From Cheilinus undulatus (Eukaryota; Chordata; Actinopteri; Labriformes; Labridae): 64,000 nt of DNA. Location: contig NC_054881.1 of NCBI RefSeq assembly GCF_018320785.1, positions 42,322,424 to 42,386,423 on the forward strand. Direction: 5' to 3'. A program made the position numbers and the translations under genes. Positions 47,449-59,157 of this stretch are shown in pieces (the stretch's first letter is position 1; the number at the start of each line of letters is the position of its first letter). The notes under the pieces were generated by a model, which searched no databases, was not told the DNA's origin, and was given only the letters and a program-made list of their open reading frames with translations.

Positions 47449-50400
47449 CTGCAGGAGGAGAGAGAGAGGGTCAGGGGTCAGCTGATCTGAAACATTTATT
47501 TATTAATTACTGACTTTATTCCAGCAGATATTAGACCTGTTTATGATCACTGCGACGATTCAGACCTGATTTACCTGAAACTATCAAGAGGGAGGGGCAT
47601 TATGATTGAGACTGTGATTTAGTAATGGGAGATTAATCATGATTAATCTCAGGAATCCTGTAGTTACAGGATTCTTAAGATAAATCATGATTAACTGCAG
47701 GAATTTTGCAGTTAATCATGATTAACTACAGGAATACTGAGATTGATAATGATTAACTACAGGGATACTGAGATTAATCATGATTAATCTCAGTATTCCT
47801 TTTGTTAAAGGATTCTTAAGATTAATCATGATTAACTGCAGAAATCCTGCAGTTAATCATGAATAAATACAAGAATCCTGTGAATTAATAATGATTGGCT
47901 ACAGAAATACTACGATTAATCTTGATTAACTAGGATTACTGTGATTAATTATGATTTACTAGCATTCCTGTGATTGATTCTGATTAAGTAGGAATCCTCC
48001 AATTAATCCTGAACAACTAGAATCCCTGTGATTAATCTAGATGAACTAGGATTCCTGACATTAATCATGATTAACTACAGGATTCCTGTGATTAAGCCTG
48101 ATTAACTAGGATTCATGCAATGATTAATGATTAACTGGGATTCCTGGGAATAATTCTGATTAACTACAGGATTCTTGCGATTAATCCTGAATAACTAGGA
48201 ATCCTGTGAATAATCCTGATTTGCTAAAGGATTTCTGAGATTTATCCTGATATACTCTAGAAATCCTGAAATTAATCTTGATTTACTGCAGGATTCCTGA
48301 GATTTATCATGATAAAAGGAATCCTGCAATTAATCCTGATTAACTAAGATCCTGCGATTAATCCTGATGTACTACACAACTCCTGAGATTTATTATGATC
48401 AACTATAGAAATCCTGCGATTAATCTTGATTAAGTAGGATCCTGTAAATGGTCCTGATTAACTAGGATCCTGCGATTAATCCTGATGTACTACACAACTC
48501 CTGAGATTTATTATGATCAACTATAGAAATCCTGCGATTAATCTTGATTAAGTAGGATCCTGTAAATGGTCCTGATTAACTAAGATCCTGCGATTAATCC
48601 TGATGTACTACACAACTCCTGAGATTTATTATGATCAACTATAGAAATCCTGCGATTAATCTTGATTAAGTAGGATCCTGTAAATGGTCCTGATTAACTA
48701 GGATCCTGCGATTAATCCTGATTAACTAGGATCCTGCCTCTAATCCTGATTAGTTAGGATTCCTGTGATTAATCATGATTAACTTGGATATCTGTGATAA
48801 CCCTGATTTACTACACAATTCCTGAGATTTATCTTGATTAACTATAGAAACCTGTGATTAATCCTGATTAACTAGGATCCTGCGATTTATCCTCTGAGGT
48901 CTCACCTCGGCCGTGTTGTTGGAGCGGACCAGGTCAGGCTCTGCAGGTAACTCCAGGGTCAGAGGTTGGCGTGCGTACTCTCTGCGGTGTTTGTCGTCCA
49001 CTCTGGTCAGGTACCACGTCCCAGGAAACAGTTCGTCTGCTGAGCCCCGAGGGAGGTAACTGGCTGCAGGGACAGACGGAGACAGGTCTGAATTTATGTC
49101 AGCAATAGTCTGAGGGATTATTTTAGAACTGTGATGGATATCAGGTGGTTCTTTCATGTGGATTTGAATCAGTCAGCTGAAGCTGAGCCGCTGACAGAGA
49201 TGATCACAGAGAGTCTCCTATGTTAGCTCAGTGAGCGCCAGGTCAGCATTTCTGTGGTTTCAGATACACTCTAACCTCATTGTGCATACTACTAACAGTG
49301 GATAAACAGCGAGTAGAACCCCGGGATTAGGGTCAGTACGTACCCAGGTGATGAGTCTCCTCCCTCAGCTTCATGTTCTCAGAGAAGACGGCGGGGGACA
49401 CCTTAGTCCTAGAGTCCAGTCTGAGCTGGAGATCACTAAGCGATGACACCAGTTTATCCAGACTGGATCCTGAATCAGACAAAAACACCTGTGACTACAG
49501 AGCACAGGTGTATCGGGACGTTATGACATCACAGAGGTGATCAGACTCACCTGGCGTGTGGTCCTGAGTCACTCTGAGGGAATAAAGCGTAGCAGCGAAT
49601 CCTGAGCCGTAGGAGAAAACGCCGATCCTTTGACCAGCAATCTGAGAGGGAGTCGATCTGTAAGACGGAGAAGACGGGACGTTAAGGTCGACTAAGCTGT
49701 AATCTTACTCATTAATAAGTAAATAAACAAAACGTAACAAAGGAAATCGTCTTCTTAATAGTACATCCTACATAATAAATAAATTAACAGAGACTGTACT
49801 GATGATGTTAATGTCTTACTGAGCGATGAGCGAGGCGAGGCAGCCATACACTGACGGCGTGTACATGTTTCCGTTCTGGTTGGAGATTAGCAGCGAGCTC
49901 TTGGTCTTCTTCTCAAACATGTCTGAGCTGGCCTTCATGAACGCCTTCTCCACGTCACGGTCAAAGTATGTGTCCTCAGCTCTCACGTCTCTGCAGGAAA
50001 GAAAACTGTGCTTATTACCAGGATCATCAGACATCCGTCATCACTGGTCTACAGCTGTAGGAGGAGTCTTACCTGAAGGCCTCCAGTCCACTGAAGGGTC
50101 CCGTCTGCGTGTTAGGGCTGGGGTGACTCAGGAAGTCGTTGAGCATGAGGCGAGCTAAAGACTTCTGCACCAGTTTACAGTAGGGAGAGTGGAAGACCAG
50201 GAAACCAAAGTCCTCCAGGCTGAAGCGCTTCTCCACACCCTCTGAGGATAAGAAATAAGAACAATTAGAGCACGTGAATCTCTGAGATTTCATCTAAATG
50301 TGATATTAACTTTAATATCCTAACAGACAAACAACCAGAGGTTGGTGTGTAAAAGTACCGAGAGTGTCAGGAGCTAAACCAGGAGCAGAGATCGTTCTTT

Positions 50401-53400
50401 AAATGTTTATAGTCTAAGCTTTCTCCACAGTCAGTGAACTCAGGTTAACTCCTCAGCAGCAGGCGGGTAATGTCCTCAAGCTTCTTAACTCGTTACACCG
50501 TTAGCCCTCCAGCCCTGAGCAAGAGAGAGAGAGCCCTGCAGCTCCTCGGTACCAACACTAACCCTGGGAGAGAGAGAGAGCCCTGCATCTCCTCGGTACC
50601 AACACTAACCCTGAAAGAGAGAGAGAGAGCCCTGCAGCTCCTCAGTACCAACACTAGCCCTGGGAGAGAGAGAGAGCCCTGCATCTCCTCGGTACCAACA
50701 CTAACCCTGAAAGAGAGAGAGAGAGCCCTGCAGCTCCTCAGTACCAACACTAGCCCTGGGAGAGAGAGAGAGCCCTGCATCTCCTCGGTACCAACACTAA
50801 CCCTGAAAGAGAGAGAGAGAGCCCTGCAGCTCCTCAGTACCAACACTAGCCCTGGGAGAGAGAGAGAGCCCTGCAGCTCCTTGGTACCAACACTAGCCCT
50901 GGGAGAGACCCATCTGCTGCTCTGAAGGTTCCCAAAAGCACAGTGGCCTCCAGAATTCTCACATGGAAGAATTTTGGACCAACCAGGATTCTTCTAGAGC
51001 TGGTCACCATTGTGAGAGAAGGATGTCAGTAAGAGAGGAGACCAAGAACCTGATGGTCACTCTGGCTGAGCTGAGTGGAAATGGGTCAAATTTCCAGAAG
51101 GACAACCATCACTGCAGCCCTCCACTGATCTGGGCTTTATGGAGGAGTGGAGAGATGAAGACCCTCCTCATAGAGAAACAGGACAGACTGCTCCGCGTTT
51201 GCTAAAAAGACAAAGAAACCAGATTCTATGGCCTGTTTCTCTTGAACTGTTTGGCCTTAATTCTAAATCTGGAGCAAACCAGGCACTGCTCATCACCTGC
51301 TACATACCATCCCTACAGTGAAGCATGGTGGTGGCAGCATCATGCTGTGGGGGTGCAAAGTACAGAGAGCTCCTCAATGAAAACTAACAACCCTAATGTC
51401 CAATTTCCACATACAGCCACCGCCGCGTCAACTCCTGTCAATCAGAAAGCTCCAAACAGGAAGTTACAAGTATAGGATAACCAGTTCTTTCAAAATACAA
51501 CACAATGCACAGACTCCTGATCATAAATCACCACTGTATCAACATTACTGCAGCGAGAGCAAAGGGTCACCGAGAGGTCAGTGGGTCACAGAGCTACAAT
51601 GGCACCATTGACAAGGAAAAGTTAACTTTTGAGGACATTTCGCCCAAGAATTTTACATGAAACCACAGATCCTTCAAGCAAACATTAACCTTTTAACTTC
51701 CTGTGTGGAAATTGTGGGTAAGACCACAGCCAGGACTACACAGGAGTGGATTAGGGACAACTCTGAATGTCCTAGAGGGGCCCAGAGCCCTGACCTGAAC
51801 CCTGTCCAACATCTCTGGAGAGGCCTGAAAATATCTGTCCACGTACAGCTCCCATCCAACCTGCCTGAGAGGATTTACAAAAAAGAATGGCAGAAAATCC
51901 CCCAACCCAGGTGTTGAAGCCTGTTGAGTCATACTCAAAGAGACTGGAGGCTGTAATCACTGCCAGAGGAGCTTCAACTAAGGACTGAGGAAAGGCTCTG
52001 AATACTGATATCAGCGTGAGATTTCAGGGTTTTTCTTTTTTATAGATCTGTAAAAACGTCTAAAATTCTGTTTTCTCTTTGTCATCAAGGTTACTGAGAA
52101 TAGATTAATGAGAATAAAAATGAAACAGCTGTAGATTAAGGACGGAACAGTGAGGAGGTCTATATATTTCCTAGATAAACTGTAACAAACATGGATCACG
52201 CTACTTCCTCCATCTGAGAGCAGAAACTCTGCAGGAACCGTCCCTGATCAGTCCACATACTGACCTCTCTGCCACTGGGCCTGGATCTTGTTCCTGTACA
52301 CCGAGTAGCAGCGGTCGAGCGCGCTCAGATAGCACTCTATGGACAGCTTCCCGTCCACCACCGGGTACTCAGACATCAGGTCGGGTTTGTAGAAGTCATA
52401 GGCGTGCTGCATGTGTGTTCCTCTCAGACCTGCAGGAACACAAAGGGTTAACACAAACATGTAATAATGACCGCTAGGAAACGCTGTAGAGATACCAGAA
52501 AACTGAACTTTGATATGATGTCAGTAAAAATCAGAGCATGCATATCCTGGTTTGATAGTCCTAAACTCCTCATGCCGGCTCACTTCCTGTTTATAAATGA
52601 TTAAATATGGAGCACACTGTCCGTCATATTCTACAGCTCTCTTCATTCTTACATGAGTGTTATAGCTATTCACATGTAAACCAGTTCATACATAGTCATT
52701 ATTTTTCTCACTGCTGCACCCTTGGTTCAGCCTTTATCTATGTCCAGTTTAACATACATGTTTAACCACATTCCTGCTGATCTGAGCGGATTACATCAAA
52801 CCTTCAGTCTGATGAGAAAACAACAGTGGAGATAACAGACAGAGGAATCAATCAACAACAATCACTGCTGCAGAGTTCATCAGTGAACCGACCTCGTTCA
52901 AAGGCCAGCGGAGCGTTCGGCCCGACCAGCATGGCCACCGCTCCGGCGCCCCCCGTAGGCCGAGCACTCCCTGTGGCGTAGACGGCGATGTCCCCCGCCA
53001 CCACCAGCGCATACCGACCTGCAGAGACGAGGCAGGGGGAGGGGTCAGAGAGGAAATTAAGAAACCATTCTCTGAGCAGAAGCATCAGTGTGGATGTAAA
53101 TATGTCTTATTTTTGACATGTAGAGAATCAGACTGTTGAAAACACCCCCTAAAACCTGAGTCACTGTTTTCTCCATTAAACCTAAATAAATCACTGATGT
53201 TACTCAGCGAGAGCTAACTTAATCACTGTAAGGACAGATAATAACACAGAGCATTTGTCCTCACCGTCCCAGGAGCTGGACTCCACCCAGTTGACGGCGT
53301 TGAAGAGAGCAGCGGTGCCTCCGTAGCAGGCGTTGGTGGTGTCGATTCCCTCCACGTCTGTGTTCCCCGAGTCCTCAAACAGCTGCATGATGACGGTCTT

Positions 53401-53712
53401 CACCGACTTGGACTTGTCAATGATGGTCTCCGTGCCGACCTCGAGCCGGCCCACGCTGTCGTAGGACAGGTTGTTCCTCTCCATCAGCCTCTGAACCACC
53501 GTCAGGCACAGCGAGTTGATGTCTTCACAGTCCGAGCAGAACCCCATCCGAGCCTGACCCAGCCCCACCGTGTATTTACCCGCCGCCACGCCGTCAAACT
53601 GCTCTAGCTCTGACTGCTCCACGTACTGGGAGGGGAAGTACAGCTCCATGGCGATGATACCCACATCTTTGGGCCATGGTCCCAAACAGCTGTTTGCGGC
53701 TGATCCAGGCAT
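47371..53712 (-). CDS. hmgcs1: Hydroxymethylglutaryl-CoA synthase, cytoplasmic (complete, 9 coding exons)
   Basis: Condenses acetyl-CoA with acetoacetyl-CoA to HMG-CoA in the cytosolic mevalonate pathway. Nine exons (78, 158, 126, 107, 171, 169, 165, 126 and 448 nt from low to high coordinate) join in frame to 515 residues plus stop; vertebrate HMGCS1 is about 520. The catalytic residues fall at the canonical numbers: Glu95 (EVGTE), Cys129 (TTNACYGG) and His264 (HSPYCK). There is no mitochondrial presequence: the protein starts [18 protein letters not shown], and its C-terminus [20 protein letters not shown] is the cytosolic type. The ATG lies one base into exon 2; a non-coding exon 1 is inferred at 57071. 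The CCAAT/TATA promoter with an SRE-like site is consistent with known sterol (SREBP) control. Introns carry minisatellites and a decayed Tc1-like element. Confidence 0.97.
47600..48890. repeat. Palindrome-rich gattaatcctgattaac repeat in the hmgcs1 last intron
   Basis: About 1.3 kb of variants of gattaatcatgattaacta and aggatcctgcgattaatcct. It includes perfect palindromes at 47629-47650 (22 bp) and 47765-47796 (32 bp) and three copies of a 118-bp block starting near 48366, 48484 and 48602. Confidence 0.93.
48906..49063 (-). CDS. hmgcs1: hmgcs1 exon 9
   Basis: Residues 438-490: [40 protein letters not shown] and [12 protein letters not shown]. Acceptor CTGCAG, donor GTGAGA. Confidence 0.94.
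49344..49469 (-). CDS. hmgcs1: hmgcs1 exon 8
   Basis: Residues 396-438: [20 protein letters not shown] then [20 protein letters not shown]. Acceptor TTCAG, donor GTACGT. Confidence 0.94.
49551..49657 (-). CDS. hmgcs1: hmgcs1 exon 7
   Basis: Residues 360-396: [20 protein letters not shown] then [16 protein letters not shown]. The GVFSYGSG motif is typical of the family. Acceptor TTACAG, donor GTGAGT. Confidence 0.95.
49820..49990 (-). CDS. hmgcs1: hmgcs1 exon 6
   Basis: Residues 303-360: [40 protein letters not shown] and [10 protein letters not shown]. Acceptor CTGCAG, donor GTAAGA. Confidence 0.95.
50073..50241 (-). CDS. hmgcs1: hmgcs1 exon 5
   Basis: Residues 247-303, including catalytic His264 in [20 protein letters not shown]. 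Acceptor CCTCAG, donor GTAAGA. Confidence 0.95.
50525..50908. repeat. Dimeric ~96-bp tandem repeat in hmgcs1 intron
   Basis: Two alternating ~48-bp half-units, one with gccctgcatctcctcggtac and one with gccctgcagctcctcagtac, each followed by caacacta and a (GA)n tract. About four dimers. It directly abuts the Tc1-like element. Confidence 0.92.
50920..52125 (+). mobile_element. Decayed Tc1-like transposon in hmgcs1 intron, with a foreign middle segment
   Basis: Order follows a fish Tc1-like transposase: gaaggttcccaaaagcacag, aagaacctgatggtcactct, gaactgtttggccttaattc, gaagcatggtggtggcagca, cagagccctgacctgaaccc and atctctggagaggcctgaaa, then the 3' end tctgaatactgatatcag. Frames are broken by indels. 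The stretch of about 51385-51715 does not fit the element and appears inserted or substituted. It cannot encode an active enzyme. Confidence 0.85.
52265..52429 (-). CDS. hmgcs1: hmgcs1 exon 4
   Basis: Residues 192-246: [40 protein letters not shown] and [14 protein letters not shown]. Acceptor CTGCAG, donor GTCAGT. Confidence 0.95.
52893..53018 (-). CDS. hmgcs1: hmgcs1 exon 3
   Basis: Residues 150-191: [20 protein letters not shown] then [20 protein letters not shown]. Acceptor CTGCAG, donor GTCGGT. Confidence 0.95.
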
Positions 53713-53713
53713 C
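53265..53713 (-). CDS. hmgcs1: hmgcs1 exon 2 (first coding exon)
   Basis: Coding 53265-53712, residues 1-149 plus one base. It carries Glu95 and Cys129. The acceptor TGTCCAG is followed by G and the ATG. A methionine three codons upstream would lie in the intron. Donor GTGAGG. Confidence 0.96.
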
Positions 53714-56700
53714 CTGGACATAAAAAGAGGGGTTCCTCATCAGTACTGGGCAATGATCAAACTAGGGATGTGGTCATTTAGACAACTATACGATTAAACG
53801 TCTCACCATTAGCAACAGCAGAACTACTAGTCAGTTAAATACATCACTGATAGTTTATATGTTGGACCTAAGTGTTGGTCAAAAATCATATTCAAGCTGT
53901 AACCCAGAATCCCTCCAGTACCCGGGGCTGCAGTCACAGACCAGCTAGTGATCCTTCTCTGGACCTGCACCAATGAAAACTGACAAGCACTGAGAACGGA
54001 GAGCTTTTTCAAAGAAGAGCAAGTTTAATGTATTTAGATGTAGAAATCTGACCCAAAAAAAAGGTTTAATTAACTCCAAATTACTAAAGTTTATATCTTC
54101 ACTACCAAGTAGTGAAAACCAGTCACAGAGCAAGAAAACGACTCAACTTTACGCCTAAAACGCTGTTTTATTTGACTTTATAATAAAGCTGTGACTTTAC
54201 CTAAACACCTGGTTATGATGTTACTGCCAACACAGGAAGATCAGATTTGACTGTAAAACTCCCCAGTACCGCCTCAGAGTAAGGAGATAAAAAATAGTAG
54301 TAAAAATTAAATATAACACATTTTACTTTTACCTGAGTACATTTATGGACTGGTCGTTTTAGTTCTACTTTAGTTCATATAAATAAGCTTTACTCAAGTA
54401 CAGCAGTCTTGTCCTCTCTCCACCTCTGTTAGCCTCTCAGTGAACACAGAGCTAAAACACTGAGTATGTCTGACAGTAATATCCCTGACACTAATAAACA
54501 TATTAATGATCACATTCCCACATTCACATGTTAGATAATAATACACATGATCCTACCTGACCTACTGATCTGTGTTTACTAGCTTTACTTTGATGACATA
54601 AGGCAGCTGACAGAGGGCAAGGTTACTGAGAACACTGACCAGTGTTATGGTTTAAGGAGTGACCGTGTTAACTGGTGCCTTTCAGTCGTATCCTCCTGTG
54701 GTTGCCGTAGCTACAGAAGATAAAGAAGTAATTTACGTCTTTTAATTCAGTTTCATATTTAAGAGATATATCTGATAAGTCTATCGGGACGTTAAAGTAT
54801 TACGTAAAGTTAAAAAGCGCTCGTCTGTCTGCCGCTCTGGCTGAAAGTCACCAGATGACACGGTCTCCGTTTAACACGGTACACCAGCTAGCACATTAGC
54901 TCACGTAGCTACAGCAGTATTATGACATTTATAGCGGTGGAGGAGAAACTATGACATGTCTCCCCTTCACATTAACAACCGAAGCCAGTCCGATTATAAA
55001 AAATTAGATTATTAGTGTAAAATCAGACCCAGACCCGCTGAGGAGAGCTAACTGTTAGCATGTGTTAGCTCTAAGCAGTGACGGCTAGCTGCTAGCTTCG
55101 TCTAGACAGATGGTTCAGGTTGTCAACATTTCCAGTACTTCTACTGTTTATGATCATATTTTCTGTTATTTCTAACGTACAATATTCGTGTTTCATGGTA
55201 TAGAAGGACAACCCATTGGAAACGTCACCAGTGTTTAGTGTAAACTGATGTATGATCAGGAGCTTCCTCAGTTATTAACACTGACATTACTACAGTCCTT
55301 ATTATGCTTAAATACTACTGATCCACACATCCAACACACCACTGTGGATAACATCTGCTGCCTGAACAACACAACAATAACAACAAGAGTTTGTTTGAAA
55401 TGTTTGGCTGTTTACACCATTAAATCTCTCAGTGTCTGGAGCCTAAAGTCTGTTAATGCTGCTGTGGTCTTAGACAACAGGGTGGAAAAAAAAAACATGA
55501 ATTACTGAGTCAAAAACAAACACTAAAACTTACTGAAAGTAAAAATGAAAAGTTCCAGATCTCTCACAACAACATGACACAGTCTAGCAGTCTGTCTCTG
55601 ACTAAACATGACTCAGTAGCACTCAGAGAGAGTGAGTCAACATTACATCCAAAAACAGCTGCTTCATTTTACTCTAATAGGAAGATGTGACTTTACCTGG
55701 ACAACCTGGTCGGAGATGAATATTGTCATGTTGTTATTGTCATTAGGAAAAGATCACATTTTACTGTATTAAACCCTCATATATCAAAATTAGCTACTGT
55801 GTGCCCTAATTAACCTTTAAATGAAACACTGTTTATCTTTTACAGACCAGAACTTTACTTCTACATACAAAAAGTTCATTATGAACACATTTACATTATT
55901 TTTCACTGTTATAAACAAATAAATAATTAGTGACTTCGGTTATAAACAGAGTGTAACTGCTGATCAGAGGAGGATAATGAAGAGGAGCCAACTGACTACA
56001 TCAGACTGTAATCTAACAAACATTGTTTAGACTTTAACTATAGATGAAAAAGTTAGACTTTAGTTACAGATAATAATGTTAGACTTTAGTTACAGATAAT
56101 AATGTTAGACTTTAGTTACAGATAATGATGTTAGACTTTAGTTATAGATTAATAATGTTAGACTTTGGTTGTAGATTAATAATGTTAGACTTTAGTTACA
56201 GATAATAATGTTAGACTTTAGTTATAGATTAATAATGTTAGACTTTGGTTGTAGATTAATAATGTTAGATTTTAGCTTTAACTGTACTGGAGTGTCTCTA
56301 TTGATCAGGGAGGATAACAGAACTTAGCAAAGTGACTACTGTTATCTGATGCATTATGTCAAACTTTGATTAAAGAAAATAATGTTAGATTTTACCTGTG
56401 GTCATATCAGAGTGTCCCCTATGATCAGAGGAGGATAATGGAGAGGAGCTTAATGACTAATCTAACTGATCTAACAGAAACCATTTTTATATCTTAGTTA
56501 TAGATAGTAATGTCTTACTTGAGTAATAGAAAATAATGTTAGATTATAGCTGTAATGTCCCCGGTGATCAGGGAGGATAACAGAGAGGAGCTAACTGACC
56601 ACTGTAATCTATTAGACATTTTTTAGACTTTACAGATAATAATGTCTTACTTTAGTTTGAGAAAATAATGTTAGATTATAGCTGTAATGTCCCCGGTGAT

Positions 56701-57070
56701 CAGGGAGGATAACAGAGAGGAGCTAACTGGGTGAAAGGGCACTGACGGGATTTCCTAGTGGGTAACGTTAAGTCGTTTATGTCCCGTTAGAGTCTTTAAA
56801 GGGTTAATTAACTAAGAACATATCTGCCGGAGAGCATGTTGATGTTGAACTAACTCTACGGTCGGGCTAATGAAGCTTTTATGACTGATTTAATAACAGA
56901 GGTAACGACGTTTCTACCCGGACAGAATAAGAGACGGACTCTGGAGATGAACAGAGCTGAACTAACAGTAGCGTTAGCACTAGCATTAGCTCACTAAAGT
57001 CTGATGTCAGGCGCTATGTTGAGTATTTTCCCGCCATGACAGGTGTGTGTTTCCCTGGTGAGTATCCTAC
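53714..57070 (-). other. hmgcs1: hmgcs1 first intron
   Basis: No coding sequence. A ttagactttagttacagataat repeat (26-32 bp step) occupies 56030-56280. A duplicated block with aatgtccccggtgatcaggg occurs near 56550 and 56685. Confidence 0.7.
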
Positions 57071-57125
57071 CTGTGTGTTAAGGTGACTCCCGTGGCGGTA
57101 AAGCTTTATTCTCCGGTGTTTGGGC
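57071..57125 (-). other. hmgcs1: Candidate hmgcs1 non-coding exon 1
   Basis: The minus strand reads ACACAG/GTAGGAT at 57071/57070, a good donor. It lies about 80 bp below a TATA box, so the start site is expected near 57125. Exon 2 begins one base before the ATG, so a 5' non-coding exon is required. Confidence 0.65.
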
Positions 57126-57150
57126 TAAATCCGCCGCCCCGGTGACTGTG

Positions 57151-57361
57151 TTTTTATATGTGACGGTGACAGAGCAGCGGACAGCCTTTACGACAGCACC
57201 GAGACAACCGACCAATAACAGCTCACTGATGACAGCCGCGTTAGCAAGTCCCGCAGACTGTTGACCAATCGGAGCTCAGGAACCACCACCACGCGCCGGA
57301 GCCCAACGGGTTAGCCAATGGCGGAAAGGGCACGATGTCTGGTGAGAGAGAGACAGCCAAT
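57151..57361 (-). promoter_or_regulatory. hmgcs1: hmgcs1 core promoter: TATA box and four inverted CCAAT boxes
   Basis: TATAAAAA on minus at 57158-57151. Four CCAAT on plus (ATTGG relative to the gene) lie at 57212-57216, 57265-57269, 57315-57319 and 57357-57361. Inverted CCAAT boxes bound by NF-Y are known partners of SREBP in sterol-gene promoters. Confidence 0.65.
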
Positions 57362-57469
57362 CAGAGCAGAGAAGTAATTCCTGGCGCGGCAGAAACACTC
57401 CACTGGGCAGCGGCGTTTCCATGACAACCACGGACCTTCATTCATACAGAGGGGAGTATGATAACACAG

Positions 57470-57479
57470 GTAGGGTGAT
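57470..57479 (-). promoter_or_regulatory. hmgcs1: Sterol-response-element-like site
   Basis: ATCACCCTAC on minus differs at one base from the classical SRE-1 ATCACCCCAC. It lies about 310 bp above the TATA box and next to the CCAAT cluster. A chance match is possible. Confidence 0.35.
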
Positions 57480-58190
57480 GACGGAGCACAGGTACCAGCA
57501 CTACACTCTATTATAATAAATCACATAATATACCGATAATTAAATAAAGACAAAAATCAACACATTTGTGATGATGGAGAGGATATTAAAGGTAAAAGTC
57601 AGTTTGATTATTGAGAAATATTCAGAATAAAACACATAAAGGATTTAAATAATTATAAGATTATTTTTAATGTTAAAGACTACTTACAGAAAAAATACTG
57701 AACAAAAATTAGACATTCAAATATGCATCATTACAATATAAAATAAAGAAATAAATAAAGATTAATTAAGATATTTAAGAACAATACAAATAGAATACCC
57801 TGATAGCATTTATAGTTAATATTGTTATAAATGTTTTTATTAAATTATTCATTTATAAATCACAGTTTCAGACTAGTCCGAAATTATTCTGATTTATCTA
57901 ATTCAATATTTCTGGCTTAATCTGGCTTTACTTTTTAGAAACTAAAAATTAAGATACTAATTTTAATAATAGGATGTTATATTAGCTAATAATATGCTTT
58001 GGAAAAAAAAGATCCTGCATTAGTAAGTGTTTTAATTAACAGTAATAATATAAACAATAATACATATTTTTATACATGCATACAGACATATATATATATA
58101 GATATATAATTTGTGTTATAATTCTATATTATCATGAGATATTATTATATATAAATATATGTTTACATATATATATATATATATGTAAAT
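57480..58190. other. AT-rich intergenic sequence
   Basis: Very A/T-rich with (TA)n near 58090-58185. No gene recognised. Confidence 0.6.
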
Positions 58191-58193
58191 ATA

Positions 58194-58727
58194 CAGTGCT
58201 TAACAAATGTATTAGACTACCACCCAAAGTCAGGTTTACGCCACAGCTGCCCTAAATTAACAGCATTGGTAATTAACAAAATCATTTTGATGTTTCTGCA
58301 ATGGTTAATACACCAATATGTAGAAGCTCTTTAACCCAAATGATATTTTTAATGCTAAAGTATCATTATTATTGTTATCCATGAATTTTCAAATTTACTG
58401 ATTTACAAAAAAACAGAAAAAATAGTAAAGCACATTAATATTTCTTGATGAATGTGTCAAATTATAGTTATTTACTGTCATTCCTGAACAGAAAAATGAG
58501 TTTTAGTGGTTGAATGTTATGCTTGATTGATTTCTGACTTCTCAGAGAAGCCCAGTGAGCCGACTCAAATTTGGGTGAATTCAGTTTGAAATTCCTCATT
58601 CCTGTTCAAAATGGTAAAACGTGGAGAGCTGACTGAAAATGAAAGAGTCTGCATTAAAGCACTTCATGATGCTGGATGGTCTCTGAGACAGATATGACAG
58701 GTGGTCTGATACATTTGTTAAGCACTG
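58194..58727 (+). mobile_element. Internally deleted Tc1/mariner-type element with matched inverted ends
   Basis: The ends cagtgcttaacaaatgtatt and aatacatttgttaagcactg-type sequence are inverted copies with two mismatches over about 30 bp. TA dinucleotides flank both sides (58192-58193, 58728-58729), as expected for this superfamily. Just inside the right end a frame opens MVKRGELTENERVCIKALHD, the start of a transposase DNA-binding region. The rest of the enzyme is missing, so the element is non-autonomous. Confidence 0.85.
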
Positions 58728-58849
58728 TATATATGTAAATATATAAAAATGTACACATATGTTATTATAATTATTACATATATTAATATGATTAAATAAC
58801 CATAACAACTTATTATGATTATAGAATGTTATGTATACATCAGGGCTGT

Positions 58850-58980
58850 CACCATTAATCAGTCGCACTTAATCAAGGTCCACAATAAGAGCACTCTTTT
58901 TTAAATCTTAATCTCATGCTTTAATGTCCCTTTAATCATGCATTAGTTTAGCCACTCCAGCATCTTCCTGCAGCCACAGT
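58850..58980. repeat. Possible hAT-type terminal fragment
   Basis: cagggctgtcaccattaatc followed by taatc-rich sequence resembles the ends of a common fish hAT-like element. Only one end is seen. Confidence 0.35.
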
Positions 58981-59157
58981 GATGTAAAATTAGTCAACCA
59001 CTACTCCTTCATGTCTCGTTTTACTTTAAGAACTCAGACAGTTTACAGGACAAGTCAAAAATAATCTGAACCTTATAAAAGCAGGTCTGTACCCAAACAG
59101 GAAGTCAGTTAGCCTTAGCTTAAGACAGTAGGAAAACCCAAAACAACACAAACCCCT

